Source: Pyrobaculum sp. 3827-6 (GTDB taxonomy: Archaea > Thermoproteota > Thermoprotei > Thermoproteales > Thermoproteaceae). From it: a stretch of DNA of 64,000 bases. Positions 43,216 to 51,852 of this stretch are shown here, in pieces (within the stretch, counting starts at the first letter, position 1; each line of letters begins with the position of its first letter). The stretch spans positions 1,116,001 to 1,180,000 of the forward strand of contig NZ_JAOTQN010000001.1 in the NCBI RefSeq assembly GCF_025641885.1, given 5' to 3'. Under the pieces are notes generated by a model. The model made no database searches, was not told the DNA's origin, and saw nothing but the letters and a program-made list of their open reading frames with translations. Made by a program: the position numbers and the translations under genes.

Positions 43216-43596
43216 ATGTCTAAGGTAGAGGTAAAGGAAGTTCAGGAGGTTAGGGGCTTCAGCGTCGTGAAGAAGGTGCCTAACAGAGCCGCGCTGACCG
43301 GCGACTTGAAGCCCAACACCATCCTGGTGTTCCACGGCAAGGAGGGGCACGAGATGGTTGTGGAAATCTTCACCCCAAACCCCAACGGCGACAAGACCCT
43401 GCCGGCGGCTAAGATGGCCTCTACGAAATTCAGCGGAAACGCGGAGAAGGTAGACAACGCATATGCCACCCTGCTGTTCTGGGCCCTCAAGGAGGGCAAA
43501 ACCCTCGGCACCCCCACACGGGAGATCTACACAAAGGTAGACGCCAGCCAGAGCCCGCCAGAGGTGGAGGTTGAGGTACAAGCACCGCTACAGTAA
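43216..43596 (+). CDS. GyrI-like small-molecule-binding domain protein
   Basis: 126 residues. The C-terminal part NAYATLLFWALKEGKTLG, then PTREIYTK and EVEVEVQAPL, has the usual ending of GyrI/AraC effector-binding domains (helix, REIY strand, E(I/V)QxP strand). The N-terminus EVQEVRGFSVVKKV is the first strand of the fold. No DNA-binding domain, so it probably binds a small molecule alone. It ends 2 nt before repeat copy B. Confidence 0.65.
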   Translation: MSKVEVKEVQEVRGFSVVKKVPNRAALTGDLKPNTILVFHGKEGHEMVVEIFTPNPNGDKTLPAAKMASTKFSGNAEKVDNAYATLLFWALKEGKTLGTPTREIYTKVDASQSPPEVEVEVQAPLQ

Positions 43597-43597
43597 G

Positions 43598-44048
43598 GTT
43601 TAAAGCCAATCTCTCACTCGGCTCCCATCCTCTACATTCCACCTGACTTGAGATCGTACAAACTTTCTGATTCAGGAAAAACATACGGCGTTGTGTCAGG
43701 AGGAGTGTCTGACGCGCCTCCTGGCACCGTCAGACGCGTAATTTAGAACTGCCCACACGCCGCGGCGGCTGAAGGCGAAGTACAACCGAGGCCAGTCAAA
43801 TCTAAAATTTGGTTAGAGAAAGCAAGTTAGGCGAGACTTAACTCACGCCATCCGTAATTCATAATTTGGGGGTGTGTTTCTAGACACATGGACAGATAGT
43901 TGCCCCCCGCCCCGCGCCGGGCCGCGTGGGAAGGCCCTTTTGAACGGGCCGAAGGCGGGGAAGCCCCCATCGGGGGCGAAGCCGCCGAGGGGGCTTGCGA
44001 TCCTCCGGGCGAGGCCCCGCCCCGGGGGCCGTGGGCCGGAGGCGCCTC
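43598..44048 (-). repeat. Dispersed repeat, copy B (about 450 nt, inverted to copy A)
   Basis: Read on the minus strand it matches copy A at 35751-36167 block by block (see that entry). The GC-rich part is about 40 nt longer here, with hairpins such as AGCCCCC-ATC-GGGGGCT-like arms at 43957-43975. One end lies inside the NifX-like gene, whose frame runs through the GC-rich part and stops at 43827. The other end lies next to the GyrI-like gene stop. Confidence 0.75.
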
Positions 44049-44252
44049 CTCGCCTTGGAAATCTGTATTCATGACGCTGATTTCGTGGTGGTGGTGTTCG
44101 TCGTAGTCCGGCACGGAGCCCAGGGGGTTTGTCCTCTCCTCAAGAAGTTTTAGCTGGCCACCATCGTACTTGTATATACGGAATTTGGGGGCGTGGGCGA
44201 AGTGCCCTGGGAACACGACGTTTTCCTGGTTGCATGCAACTGCCATTTTCAT
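43827..44252 (-). pseudogene. NifX/NifB-domain protein truncated by repeat B
   Basis: From the ATG at 44252 the protein starts KMAVACNQENVVFPGHFAHA, with KFRIYKYDGGQL and YDEHHHHEIS, a dinitrogenase cofactor (NifX/NafY) fold family start including the His-rich loop. At about residue 65 it enters the GC-rich repeat and becomes Gly/Pro/Ser/Ala-rich text with no family match, ending at 43827. The second half of the fold is lost. A TATA box TATATATAAATT (44271-44282) lies 24 nt upstream, so it may still be transcribed. Confidence 0.65.
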
Positions 44253-44524
44253 TGTACAAGTGTCGACTCGTATATATAAATTAAATCTAGATACACACCG
44301 CCTCACCACGGCCGCCGCCGATAGAAGCCCTAGACTTAACCCCCGCTGTGGCTACCCATACTCAGCTCTTAGACATGCCGCGGGGCAACTTCCCTTTCAG
44401 CTCTCCAGAATTCACGGAGAGCGGGCCGCGGAGGCGTGTCCGGGGAACTCCCCAGCGGAGGGGGCTCCTAGTGAGCGGAGGGGGTTTCCCACGCAGAGTT
44501 AGAGATATTAACCAGATGTAGGCT

Positions 44525-44986
44525 GTGATTAGCATCCCCCAGGGGCTTTTTCAAGAGCTGAAAAAGATGGCTGAGGAGCGGGATAGTAGCGTAGAGGAGT
44601 TGGTGATCGATGCGTTGACGCGGCAACTTGGTCCTGACGTTAGGGTTAAGATCTACTTAGAGTTGCACGAGAAGTACCTAAAGGAGGCTGAGGAGCTTTA
44701 TGCAAGGGGGGATTTGGCGCAGGCCGGTGAGAAGTACTGGGGGGCCGTCGCGGCGTTGCTCAACGCAGTTGCAGAAAAGAGAGGTTGGAGACACTACAGC
44801 CACCGGGACTACGCCGAAATTATAGAGAGAGTTTCTGAAGAGTTGAGGGAGCCTCTGGGCAGACTCTTTGCAAGTTGTGAGAGACTTCATTCAAATTACC
44901 ACAGCTTTCTGACTAGAGTTAACTCCGACGCCCATAGAGATGACGCGCTTAGGCTTATGGAGATGCTCAGGAGGTTAGTTGCGTAG
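44525..44986 (+). CDS. PaREP1 family protein
   Basis: 153 residues from a GTG. The N-terminal ISIPQGLFQELKKMAEERD, then SVEELVIDALTRQL, looks like a ribbon-helix-helix-like head. ELHEKYLKEAEELYARGDL, QAGEKYWGAVAALLNAVAEK and HSNYH are the PaREP1 pattern of two antiparallel helices with a later basic segment. The architecture resembles HEPN-type proteins. Function unknown. Confidence 0.75.
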   Translation: MISIPQGLFQELKKMAEERDSSVEELVIDALTRQLGPDVRVKIYLELHEKYLKEAEELYARGDLAQAGEKYWGAVAALLNAVAEKRGWRHYSHRDYAEIIERVSEELREPLGRLFASCERLHSNYHSFLTRVNSDAHRDDALRLMEMLRRLVA

Positions 44987-45107
44987 AGAGTATAGGTGGT
45001 GTCGGCCTGGTGCTGTTTTGTCGCTTGGTGTCTATGTCGCTCAATGTCACGTGTTAGGTGTGTATCGAAGTTTCGACGCCCCGGGGAGCGCCGGATGAGA
45101 GGTGGAT

Positions 45108-45285
45108 TTAGTGGTGGTGTGGCATTCCCTGGGCGCCGTGTTTTAGGTAGTATTCTGGGTTTTTCAAACGCCTCTTTACAGGCGGGTGAGCAGAAGTAGT
45201 AGGCTTTCCCCTTGTAGAGGGTCTTGTACTTGGCGGTGGAGGGGTTTACCTCCATCCCGCAGACTGGGTCAATTTCTTTGTGCAT
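45108..45285 (-). pseudogene. YHS-domain protein with a frameshift
   Basis: The ATG at 45285 starts MHKEIDPVCGMEV, and YYFCSPACKEAFEK follows: a complete YHS/TRASH-like metal site (Cys 9, Cys 32, Cys 36). At an A5 run (plus-strand T 45160-45164) the frame breaks. One base less, or two more, gives NPEYYLKHGAQGM and a His-rich end, stop at 45108. This matches normal YHS endings, so the frame error is recent or a sequencing artefact. YHS domains bind copper or other soft metals and are often near CopA. Confidence 0.65.
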
Positions 45286-45314
45286 AGTTGTGAAAAAATA
45301 TGCATCAAAAAGGT

Positions 45315-45821
45315 TTAGTGTTCTACTTCGCCTAGGTATTTTCCATGCCAGCTGTGGAACCAGACGATGCCGCTGTAGGCGTTGACACTTAGCATCTGCA
45401 TGTCGTCTCCAATCTTAAAGTGATATGTATAGTAACCTGGGAATGCGTACACCTCTTCGATCTAAGCGCCGGGGGAGTATCGGCTCAGCCAGCTCTGCGC
45501 AATTGACCTGGTCTGCTCCTCGCTTATCCTTACCGGCGCCCCCCGCCACATCACTGACTGGGGTTCTGGGTGAACCACGCCGTTGGGGAATACCAACAGC
45601 TCGTATTGGGGAGAGCCGCCGAGACCCACCACTACGTAGTACCCATTGCTGTATTTCTCAACGGAGAGGACCTCATAGCCAGTCCTCTCCTCTACGTATC
45701 TCGCGACGTTTGTATCGTTAACCACACCGCCAGCCCTTCCCCACCTGCCCATCATGGGGCACTGCGCCTGTAGAAATGCCGCAAGCCCCGTCAGTAGTAG
45801 GCTTATACCTATTTTCCTCAT
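45315..45821 (-). pseudogene. Secreted PepSY-like protein with in-frame TAG
   Basis: The ATG at 45821 starts a signal peptide (MRKIGISLLLTGLAAFLQA). The mature part has YVEERTGYEVLSVEKYSNG and ISEEQTRSIAQSWLSRYSPG. TAG at 45462-45464 interrupts it, but the same frame continues IEEVYAFPGYYTYHFKIGD, SVNAYSGIVWFH to TAA at 45315, completing a PepSY-like repeat. Total 167 residues if the stop is read through. Either a nonsense mutation or a sequence error. Beside copper genes, so a periplasmic metal-related role is possible. Confidence 0.6.
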
Positions 45822-45950
45822 GGGCCGCCACTAGGTGGATCCTTTTATTGATTTGCTGAATTGTCTCGTGGGAGGCGGTTTCACATAGTTGAAACTTGTT
45901 GAAAATGGAGGTTTCACGCTTTACATGTATGTGTGTTTTTCAATTACACC

Positions 45951-46442
45951 ATGGCTAGAATGAGGAGGCAGAGATCTGTTGTAAAGAGTCTATTCGTGCT
46001 GATGGTGGTTTCCGTAGCTTCGCTTACGTTGGGGGTTGTTTTTAAGCATTTCTACTTCAACGGTGCGGTGTCTAGAGATACAGATTCTGTGAAGGCGGTG
46101 TTTTACTACTCTCCGCCGTGCGGCTGTTGCGGTACATATTTGCCTAAATTGGGTTCTATAATGGCTGTGGAGGTAAGGGCGGTATCTCCAGAGGAGTTTG
46201 TAGGAATTAAGAAGGGTTTAGGGGTCCCTGTGGTTTTGCAGTCGTGTCATACAGTTGTTATAAACGGCAGATATGTAGAGGGCCATGTCCCAGTCTCGGC
46301 GGTGGCCGAATTAGCGCAGGGCGGCTTCGTCGGAGTAAAAGGCTTGGCTTTACCGCATAGAGAGACGAACTTCAAAACGTGGGAGGGGCCGGGGTATTAC
46401 GTAGTGTACGAAAACGGCACCGTACGGCGCGTAGATTCGTAG
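45951..46442 (+). CDS. DUF411 copper-binding membrane-anchored protein
   Basis: 163 residues from the ATG at 45951. An N-terminal membrane anchor (residues about 12-33) is followed by FYYSPPCGCCGTYLPKL, the CxCC motif of DUF411, then VVLQSCHTVVING and YVEGHVPVSAV, its Cys-His and GHVP motifs. DUF411 proteins are linked to copper resistance in bacteria. The intact protein sits between the YHS/PepSY genes and CopA. Confidence 0.85.
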   Translation: MARMRRQRSVVKSLFVLMVVSVASLTLGVVFKHFYFNGAVSRDTDSVKAVFYYSPPCGCCGTYLPKLGSIMAVEVRAVSPEEFVGIKKGLGVPVVLQSCHTVVINGRYVEGHVPVSAVAELAQGGFVGVKGLALPHRETNFKTWEGPGYYVVYENGTVRRVDS

Positions 46443-46468
46443 ACCTGCCTATGGAGGGATGTCAAGTC

Positions 46469-46506
46469 TCCGGCGGCTCTGCCGGGGGGCGTGGTTAAGC
46501 CCCCGG
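46469..46506. other. GC-rich double hairpin upstream of copA
   Basis: CCGGC-GGCTCT-GCCGG (46470-46485) overlaps a second stem GGGG-C..-CCCC (46485-46504). It lies between the DUF411 stop and copA and could be a terminator or a regulatory RNA structure. Undecided. Confidence 0.35.
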
Positions 46507-46609
46507 GCGTTTTTAGAGGGGGTGGGTCGGTTGCTCCATCTCTTGTCGACTGGGCGAGGCTTGAGGTTGTGAGGTTTCGCATCAGGTATATATCTGCGGT
46601 TCGGTTTAG

Positions 46610-48997
46610 ATGTGTATGGAGTTTTCTAGGGGGGTTTCTGTGGGGCTTAGGGTGGAGGGCCGCGGGACTGTGTTGAAGATTTTGGGGATGCACTGCGCCA
46701 CGTGTTCGCTAACGGTGCAGAAGGCGCTTTTATCTGTCCGTGGGGTTAAGTGGGCTGAGGCGTCGCTTGCCAGCAATGAGGCGAGGCTGGTGGTGGCTCC
46801 GGAGGTTCTGGACTACGGCGAGCTTCTTAGGGCGGTGAGGAGGGCTGGGTACGACGTCTATAGGGAGTCGGCTTACGTCGTGGTGGATTTCCGGCCGGAG
46901 GAGGCAGAGGCGGTGGAGAGGCGGGCCGGGGGCTGGGGGGTTTCTACGCGAGGGCGAATCCGGCGACTGGCGTACTCTATGTCGAGTATAACCCTCTGGA
47001 GATCTCCGCAGATGTGGTTGTGAAGCGTCTTGGGGAGGCTGGGTACAAGGTGAGGGAGGTTAGGAAGGGGGGTGTGGAGATTGACGTGGATAGGCGGGTG
47101 GCTGAGCTGGAGGCGGCGGATTTGAGGCGTAGGCTCGTGCCCGCGGCGGCGGCGTCTGCGTTGCTGGTGCCCATGATGGTGGGGGTTGAGCTGGTACCGC
47201 CGCTGGTGCAAATGGCTCTGGCGGCTTTGGTGCAGTTCTACTCGGGGTGGCGATTTATCTCGGGGGCTGCCAGGGCTTTTAGAAATGGGACGGCGAATAT
47301 GGACACCCTCGTCACGCTGGGGACCCTCGGCGCTTTCCTCTACAGCGTGTATGCTGTTTTCTCCGGAGGGCCTACGTTTTTCGAGGCCTCGGCGCTTGTG
47401 ATAACGTTCGTCCTCGCTGGCAGGTATCTGGAGAGTTTGATGAAGTTGAGGACTGGCGACGTAGTTAGGAAGCTGGCCGGTCTCCAGCCTCCCAGGGGCC
47501 AGGGTGAGGCGGGGCGGCGGCTGGGTAGAGGTGGACGCCGCTGAGGTGAAGCCGGGGGAGGTGGTGGAGGTGAGGGAGGGGGAGAGGCTCCCCGTGGATG
47601 GCTATGTGGACGAGGGCGTGGGGGCGGTGGACGAGTCGGCCTTCACCGGGGAGCCTATGCCGGTGGAAAAGAGGCCGGGCGACTTGGTTCTGGCGGGGAC
47701 GGCGCTGGTTAAGGGCCGGCTTCTGGTGAGGGCTACGCGCAGTGGCAAGGCCACCTACCTGGCGGAGGTGGTTAAGCTAGTGAGGCAGGCGCAGAACGCG
47801 AGGTTGCCTATACAGAAGTTTGTAGACAGGGTATCCGGGGTCTTTACCTGGGTTGTGGTGGCTGTTGCTTTTGCTACATTTGTAGGCTGGCTTCTCGCTG
47901 GGGCTCCTGCGTGGCGCGCATTACTGTTCGCGGTGGCGGTGCTGGTGATCGCCTGTCCATGCGCCTTGGGCTTGGCGACTCCTCTGGCGGTGGTGGTGGG
48001 GGTGGGCAGGGCGGCTGAGAGGGGGCTTTTGATAAAAAACGTCGAGGCTGTGGAGCGGGCTCTGGGGGCTAGGTACGTGGCTTTTGACAAGACCGGCACC
48101 TTGACGGTGGGGGCGCCCCGGGTTGTGAAGTATGTAGGCGACGAGTGGGCGCTGTCGCTGGCGGCGTCTGCCGAGGCTAAGTCGGCGCATCCAATAGCGG
48201 CCGCCGTGGTTAAATTCGCCGCGGAGAGGGGGGTGGCTGTGGCTGAGCCTGAGATGTACGACACCTTCCCCGGCCAGGGGGTGTACGCCCAAGTGAACGG
48301 CGCGGTGGTGGGCGTGGGGAATGAGAAGCTGGTGGAGGGGCTCGGGGCGGAGTTGCCTTTGGAAATCCGCCGTGAGGCGGAGTTGTACAGGGCTGAGGGC
48401 TACACGGTGGCTTACGTCGTGGTGGACGGCGTGGTGAGGGGCTACCTAGTGGTGGGGGACGAGCTGAGGCCGGAGGCGGGGAGGATTGTGGAGAGGCTGA
48501 GGGAGATGGGGCTGGAGCCCGTGATCGTCTCTGGGGATCTCGAGGCGGCTGTGGCCAAGGTGGCGGAGAGGCTGGGCGTCAGGAGGTACTTCGGCGGCAA
48601 GACCCCGGAGGAGAAGGCCGAGGTGGTGAAGGAGCTTAGGAGGGAGGGCGGGGTTATCTTCGTAGGCGACGGTGTTAACGACGCGCCGGCACTGGCCACG
48701 GCTGATGTGGGTATCGCGGTGGCGGCAGGCACCGAGGTGGCTAAGGAGGCTGGCGACGTGGTGGTGAGGAAGGGGGACTTGGCCAAGGTGGTGGAGTTTC
48801 TAGAGCTGTCCCGCAAGATTGTGAGAAACGCCCGGTTTAACCTCTTCTGGGCTTTTGTATACAACGCCGCGCTTATACCAGTGGCGGCCGGCGTCTTCTA
48901 CCCCGCTCTCTACCTCCGCCCGGAGCTGGCGGGGCTGGCCATGGCGCTTAGTAGCATATCCGTCACGCTAAACGCCCTGCGGCTTAGGAGGGCGTAG
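46610..48997 (+). pseudogene. copA: CopA-type P1B copper ATPase, two frameshifts
   Basis: Three frames together make one full-length ATPase of about 795 residues. Frame 1 (46610-~46940) has the HMA motif GMHCATC. At G6 (46935-46940) the text shifts to GFYARANPATGVLYVEYNP, a second HMA fold without CxxC, then the first membrane helices. At G4 (47495-47498) it shifts to VRRGGGWVEVDAAEVKPGE and continues intact: FTGEPMPVEK, CPC in VIACPCALGLATP, DKTGTLTVG, GDGVNDAPAL. Each break is one base in a G run. If real, the gene is inactive; if artefact, it is a normal copper exporter. Confidence 0.75.
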
Positions 48998-49002
48998 ACG
49001 CT

Positions 49003-49673
49003 TTATCTAAGGTACTTCTCCACGGCCCTCCGTACTATTGGGTCTGCGATGGCGTAGTGCTCCCCCGTCTTTTCGAGGATTCCCATTTTGACGAGGTGGT
49101 GGATTAGCTCTGTGAAGTTCTTGTCGTCGATCTCGGCCCCCTCCTGGGCCTCCACCGCCCTCTTGATTTCCGCCCACCTCATCGGCCTTAGAGCCGCGGC
49201 CTTTAGTATGGCGCGGTATCTGGCCTCTGCTCTAGACTTTACGAGGAGTTTCTCCAGCTCGGCCGCCTCCTGCCGCGCGGCTGTGTCTGCAATCTCTTCT
49301 AGACTGCCTATGCCCGATGACCTCGCCCATCCGTAGTAGGTGAGCCCAAGGCGCGGATTAATTTTCCTTTCAGCGAATCTTCGCGTCTTAGGAGGCCTGT
49401 AAGGGCTCTGCCCAGCTCGGCGGCGAAGCCACGGGCCGTAACGCGGCCGGCGACAACCGCCGCCCTTCTAACGTCTATATAGATATGCGGCACGTTGAAG
49501 CTGTTGAGAAAGCTCTTCACCAGGCTTGATTTGCCTGTCCTCCTAAGCCCCAGCACGGCGGCTACGCGGCCCGTCTCGTATACGAGTCTCAGCATTTTAA
49601 TTTCTTCTTCAAAATTGTAAAGCTCGTCGAGAGACTCCTTTGGCTCTAGCTTGAAGAGAGCTGGTACAACCAC
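49003..49673 (-). pseudogene. Archaeal AAA-type ATPase with internal deletion
   Basis: The first 115 codons are a normal archaeal ATPase start (KESLDELYNFEEEIKML, Walker A GLRRTGKSSL at about residues 42-51, VPHIYIDVRRA). At about 49345 the frame breaks, and in another frame GLTYYGWARSSGIGS, then LRPMRWAEIKRAVEAQEG and HYAIADPIVRRAVEKYL, give the family's C-terminal winged helix, stop at 49003. Roughly 100 residues with Walker B and sensor are missing. It is therefore a decayed copy. The promoter region has palindromic operators. Confidence 0.7.
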
Positions 49674-49698
49674 CAGTTACTGGTGGTACCACCAGTTA
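49669..49698 (-). promoter_or_regulatory. Palindromic operator-like site
   Basis: ACCACCAGTTACTGGTGGT is followed without a gap by ACCACCAGTTA, giving three half-sites of ACCACCAG, two of them in CTGGTGGTACCACCAG, a perfect 16-nt palindrome. It lies at the start of the ATPase gene and overlaps its likely TATA (TTAAAAAC), so binding there should repress transcription. Confidence 0.5.
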
Positions 49699-49948
49699 AA
49701 AACATTAAGAGCCGTAGCAAAGCGGCGGCATTAAGAGCGCCCCACTCTGCCCATCGCCTTTTCCGTGATGAACATCTCTATTAAGGTGCCAGGTGGCGGT
49801 GCTGGCCGCGGGCCCTTGTTGATAGGTCTGTATCAGCGTGAATAAGGACGTTGCGATCATTAAAAGGCGACCAGCTTACTTATAATCATATTACTTGAAT
49901 CGTGATGAAGAAATGAAACAGTTGTTCTTAGTTATTGCCCGGGTTTCG

Positions 49949-51217
49949 CTAGGCGAGCTGGCGCTGGGCGGTTTCAGGTAGCCACTTAAGCGCCACTACC
50001 AACGCCACCGCCACTACGGCGTAGGTATACAGCAAGACCCCGGCCAGCGGGTTGTTAAACACGACGCCGAGGGTCTGGACGATGGAGGGGGTGAAGCCGC
50101 CGAATAGGCCAATCCCGATGTTAAACGCCAGCGACATGCCGGTGTAGCGCACCCTCGTCGGGAAGAGCTCCGCCAGGGCGGTCCCCAGTACGCTGAAGGT
50201 GAAGGCGGTGGTGAGGATAAGGACAAATATCAAGAGGGAGGCCAGCGCCACGCTTCTGACACCCGCCAGGGCGTAGTAGATTGGATAGAACACGGCGAGC
50301 CCCATGACGAGCCCCGCCATGTATATCCGCCTCCTCCCCACCTTATCCGCCATGTAGGCGTTTAATATATAGAAAGGTAGCTGGGCGATGGAGGCGGCGC
50401 CCACTGCCATGTTTGCATCCACGGGGTTCCACTTAAGGGCGTTTGTGAGGTAGGGGAATATGTAGCCGGTGGCGGTGTAGGCCATGACTGCGTGGCCGGC
50501 CGCCACGGCTATGCCCACCAACATGTAGAGAGGGTGCTTCGCAAAGGCCTCAACGATGGGTATCCTGGAGATGTTGCCCTCTGCCTTGATCTTCTCGAAT
50601 AGGGGGGTCTCGGCGAGCCTAACCCTAAGCCAGAAGCCGAAAAGGGTGAGCACGATGGAGACTAGGAAGGGCACTCTCCAGCCCCACGCCTCGAAGTCGG
50701 CCTTGGGCAGAGTAAAGGCTGTGGCCACGAGGGTGAGGGAGGAGAGGCCGAGGCCGAGCGGCGGCGTCGCAGAGAGGAAGCCGGCGTAGAAAGCCCTCCT
50801 GTCCTGCGGCGCATGTTCCAGCACGTAGGTCACGGCGCCTCCGAACTCGCCCCCAAGCGCAACGCCTTGCAATATACGTAGCGCCGCCAGGAGGATTGGG
50901 GCCAGTATACCAACCTGATCGTACGTCGGGAGGAGGCCTATGAGGAAAGTTGAGGTGCCCATGAGTAGGAGGGTGGCGAGAAACGTGGTTTTCCTCCCCA
51001 CGCGGTCGCCGAGATGTCCAAAAACAGCGGCGCCGAGGGGCCTCACGACAAATCCCGTTGCGAACACCAGCCAAGTGAGGATAATGGCGGCGGCTGGGTC
51101 CCCCTTCGGGAAAAACTTGGCCGCGATGTAGGGGGAAATCGAGGCGTAGGCAAAAAAATCATACCATTCAATCAACGTGCCGATTGTAGAGGCCGTGACT
51201 ACAAACCTTAGAGACAT
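49949..51217 (-). CDS. MFS transporter, metabolite:H+ symporter type
   Basis: 422 residues with twelve predicted helices. The start IGTLIEWYDFFAYAS, GHLGDRVGRKTTF between helices 2 and 3, and RILQGVALGGEFGGAV are the signature of the MHS subfamily (ProP, KgtP, ShiA). The substrate is probably an organic acid or osmolyte. Monocistronic. Confidence 0.85.
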   Translation of the reverse strand: MSLRFVVTASTIGTLIEWYDFFAYASISPYIAAKFFPKGDPAAAIILTWLVFATGFVVRPLGAAVFGHLGDRVGRKTTFLATLLLMGTSTFLIGLLPTYDQVGILAPILLAALRILQGVALGGEFGGAVTYVLEHAPQDRRAFYAGFLSATPPLGLGLSSLTLVATAFTLPKADFEAWGWRVPFLVSIVLTLFGFWLRVRLAETPLFEKIKAEGNISRIPIVEAFAKHPLYMLVGIAVAAGHAVMAYTATGYIFPYLTNALKWNPVDANMAVGAASIAQLPFYILNAYMADKVGRRRIYMAGLVMGLAVFYPIYYALAGVRSVALASLLIFVLILTTAFTFSVLGTALAELFPTRVRYTGMSLAFNIGIGLFGGFTPSIVQTLGVVFNNPLAGVLLYTYAVVAVALVVALKWLPETAQRQLA

Positions 51218-51339
51218 AGGAACCAGATGTAGACAAAATTAAAGTATTGCCATATATAGAAGTAAGTAGCATATTGTTAAGTTCAGCTTAAGAGAGGCGT
51301 ATAGGAGACCTCACCTAAGGTAAGAAGAGGCCTCCATAT

Positions 51340-51822
51340 TCATTCGAGGCTCTGCTTCTTCACCTGCTTAGCTAGATTGACAAGTTTCTCTATGTATGGT
51401 AGATCGCGGCTTACCTGCTGGCTACTAAGCCTCGCTTCGTGGAACCCCTCTACGTGGAGAACCCGAGCCACCCGCCACCAAAGCCTCACCTCTTCGCCCA
51501 CTACCCTAGACGCCGAGTCGACTGCTTGGAAAAGCAACTGGGCGGTCCAGCGGCCGTATTCACTCGCTCTCTCGGCCTCCCCGAGCCCCAGCGCAGTAGC
51601 CAGCGCCTTTACAGCCTCCTCAGCCGCCTTGTACAGTTTTTCGCTTGCTTGCACGGGATCTTTTTCAACGAGCCCCCTCCCCTCGTTAAGGAACCTCTCT
51701 GCTAGCTCTAGATGTGCCGCCGCGCGGCTATTTGGGTCAAGAGACAGCGCTTTTGAGATAAGGTCTACTAAATCAAGGCCTTGTCTCCTCGCTTTTTCCA
51801 GAAGAAAAAGCGGAATCTCCAC
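51340..51822 (-). CDS. PaREP1 family protein
   Basis: 160 residues from the GTG at 51822. VVEIPLFLLEKARRQG at the start, then AHLELAERFLNEGRGLVEKD, PVQASEKLYKAAEEAVKALA, and ARVLHVEGFHE. This is the classical PaREP1 form. A TATA box (CTATTTAATAACTT, 51839-51852) sits 24 nt upstream, inside the 3' end of the DUF1646 gene, and rules out longer starts up to 51918. Confidence 0.82.
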   Translation of the reverse strand: MEIPLFLLEKARRQGLDLVDLISKALSLDPNSRAAAHLELAERFLNEGRGLVEKDPVQASEKLYKAAEEAVKALATALGLGEAERASEYGRWTAQLLFQAVDSASRVVGEEVRLWWRVARVLHVEGFHEARLSSQQVSRDLPYIEKLVNLAKQVKKQSLE

Positions 51823-51838
51823 AACTTGACATATCTCA

Positions 51839-51852
51839 CTATTTAATAACTT
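51839..51852 (-). promoter_or_regulatory. TATA box for the PaREP1 gene at 51822
   Basis: Minus-strand AAGTTATTAAATAG centred 24 nt before the GTG. Confidence 0.5.

Noticed and set aside
43111-43581. 156-codon minus-strand ORF opposite the GyrI-like gene
   Set aside because: A shadow: the GyrI-like frame on the plus strand has the family motifs and a promoter.
49880-49948. C/D box sRNA candidate (TGATGA near 49901)
   Set aside because: No matching D/D' boxes at the right spacing could be found by eye; a dedicated search would be needed.
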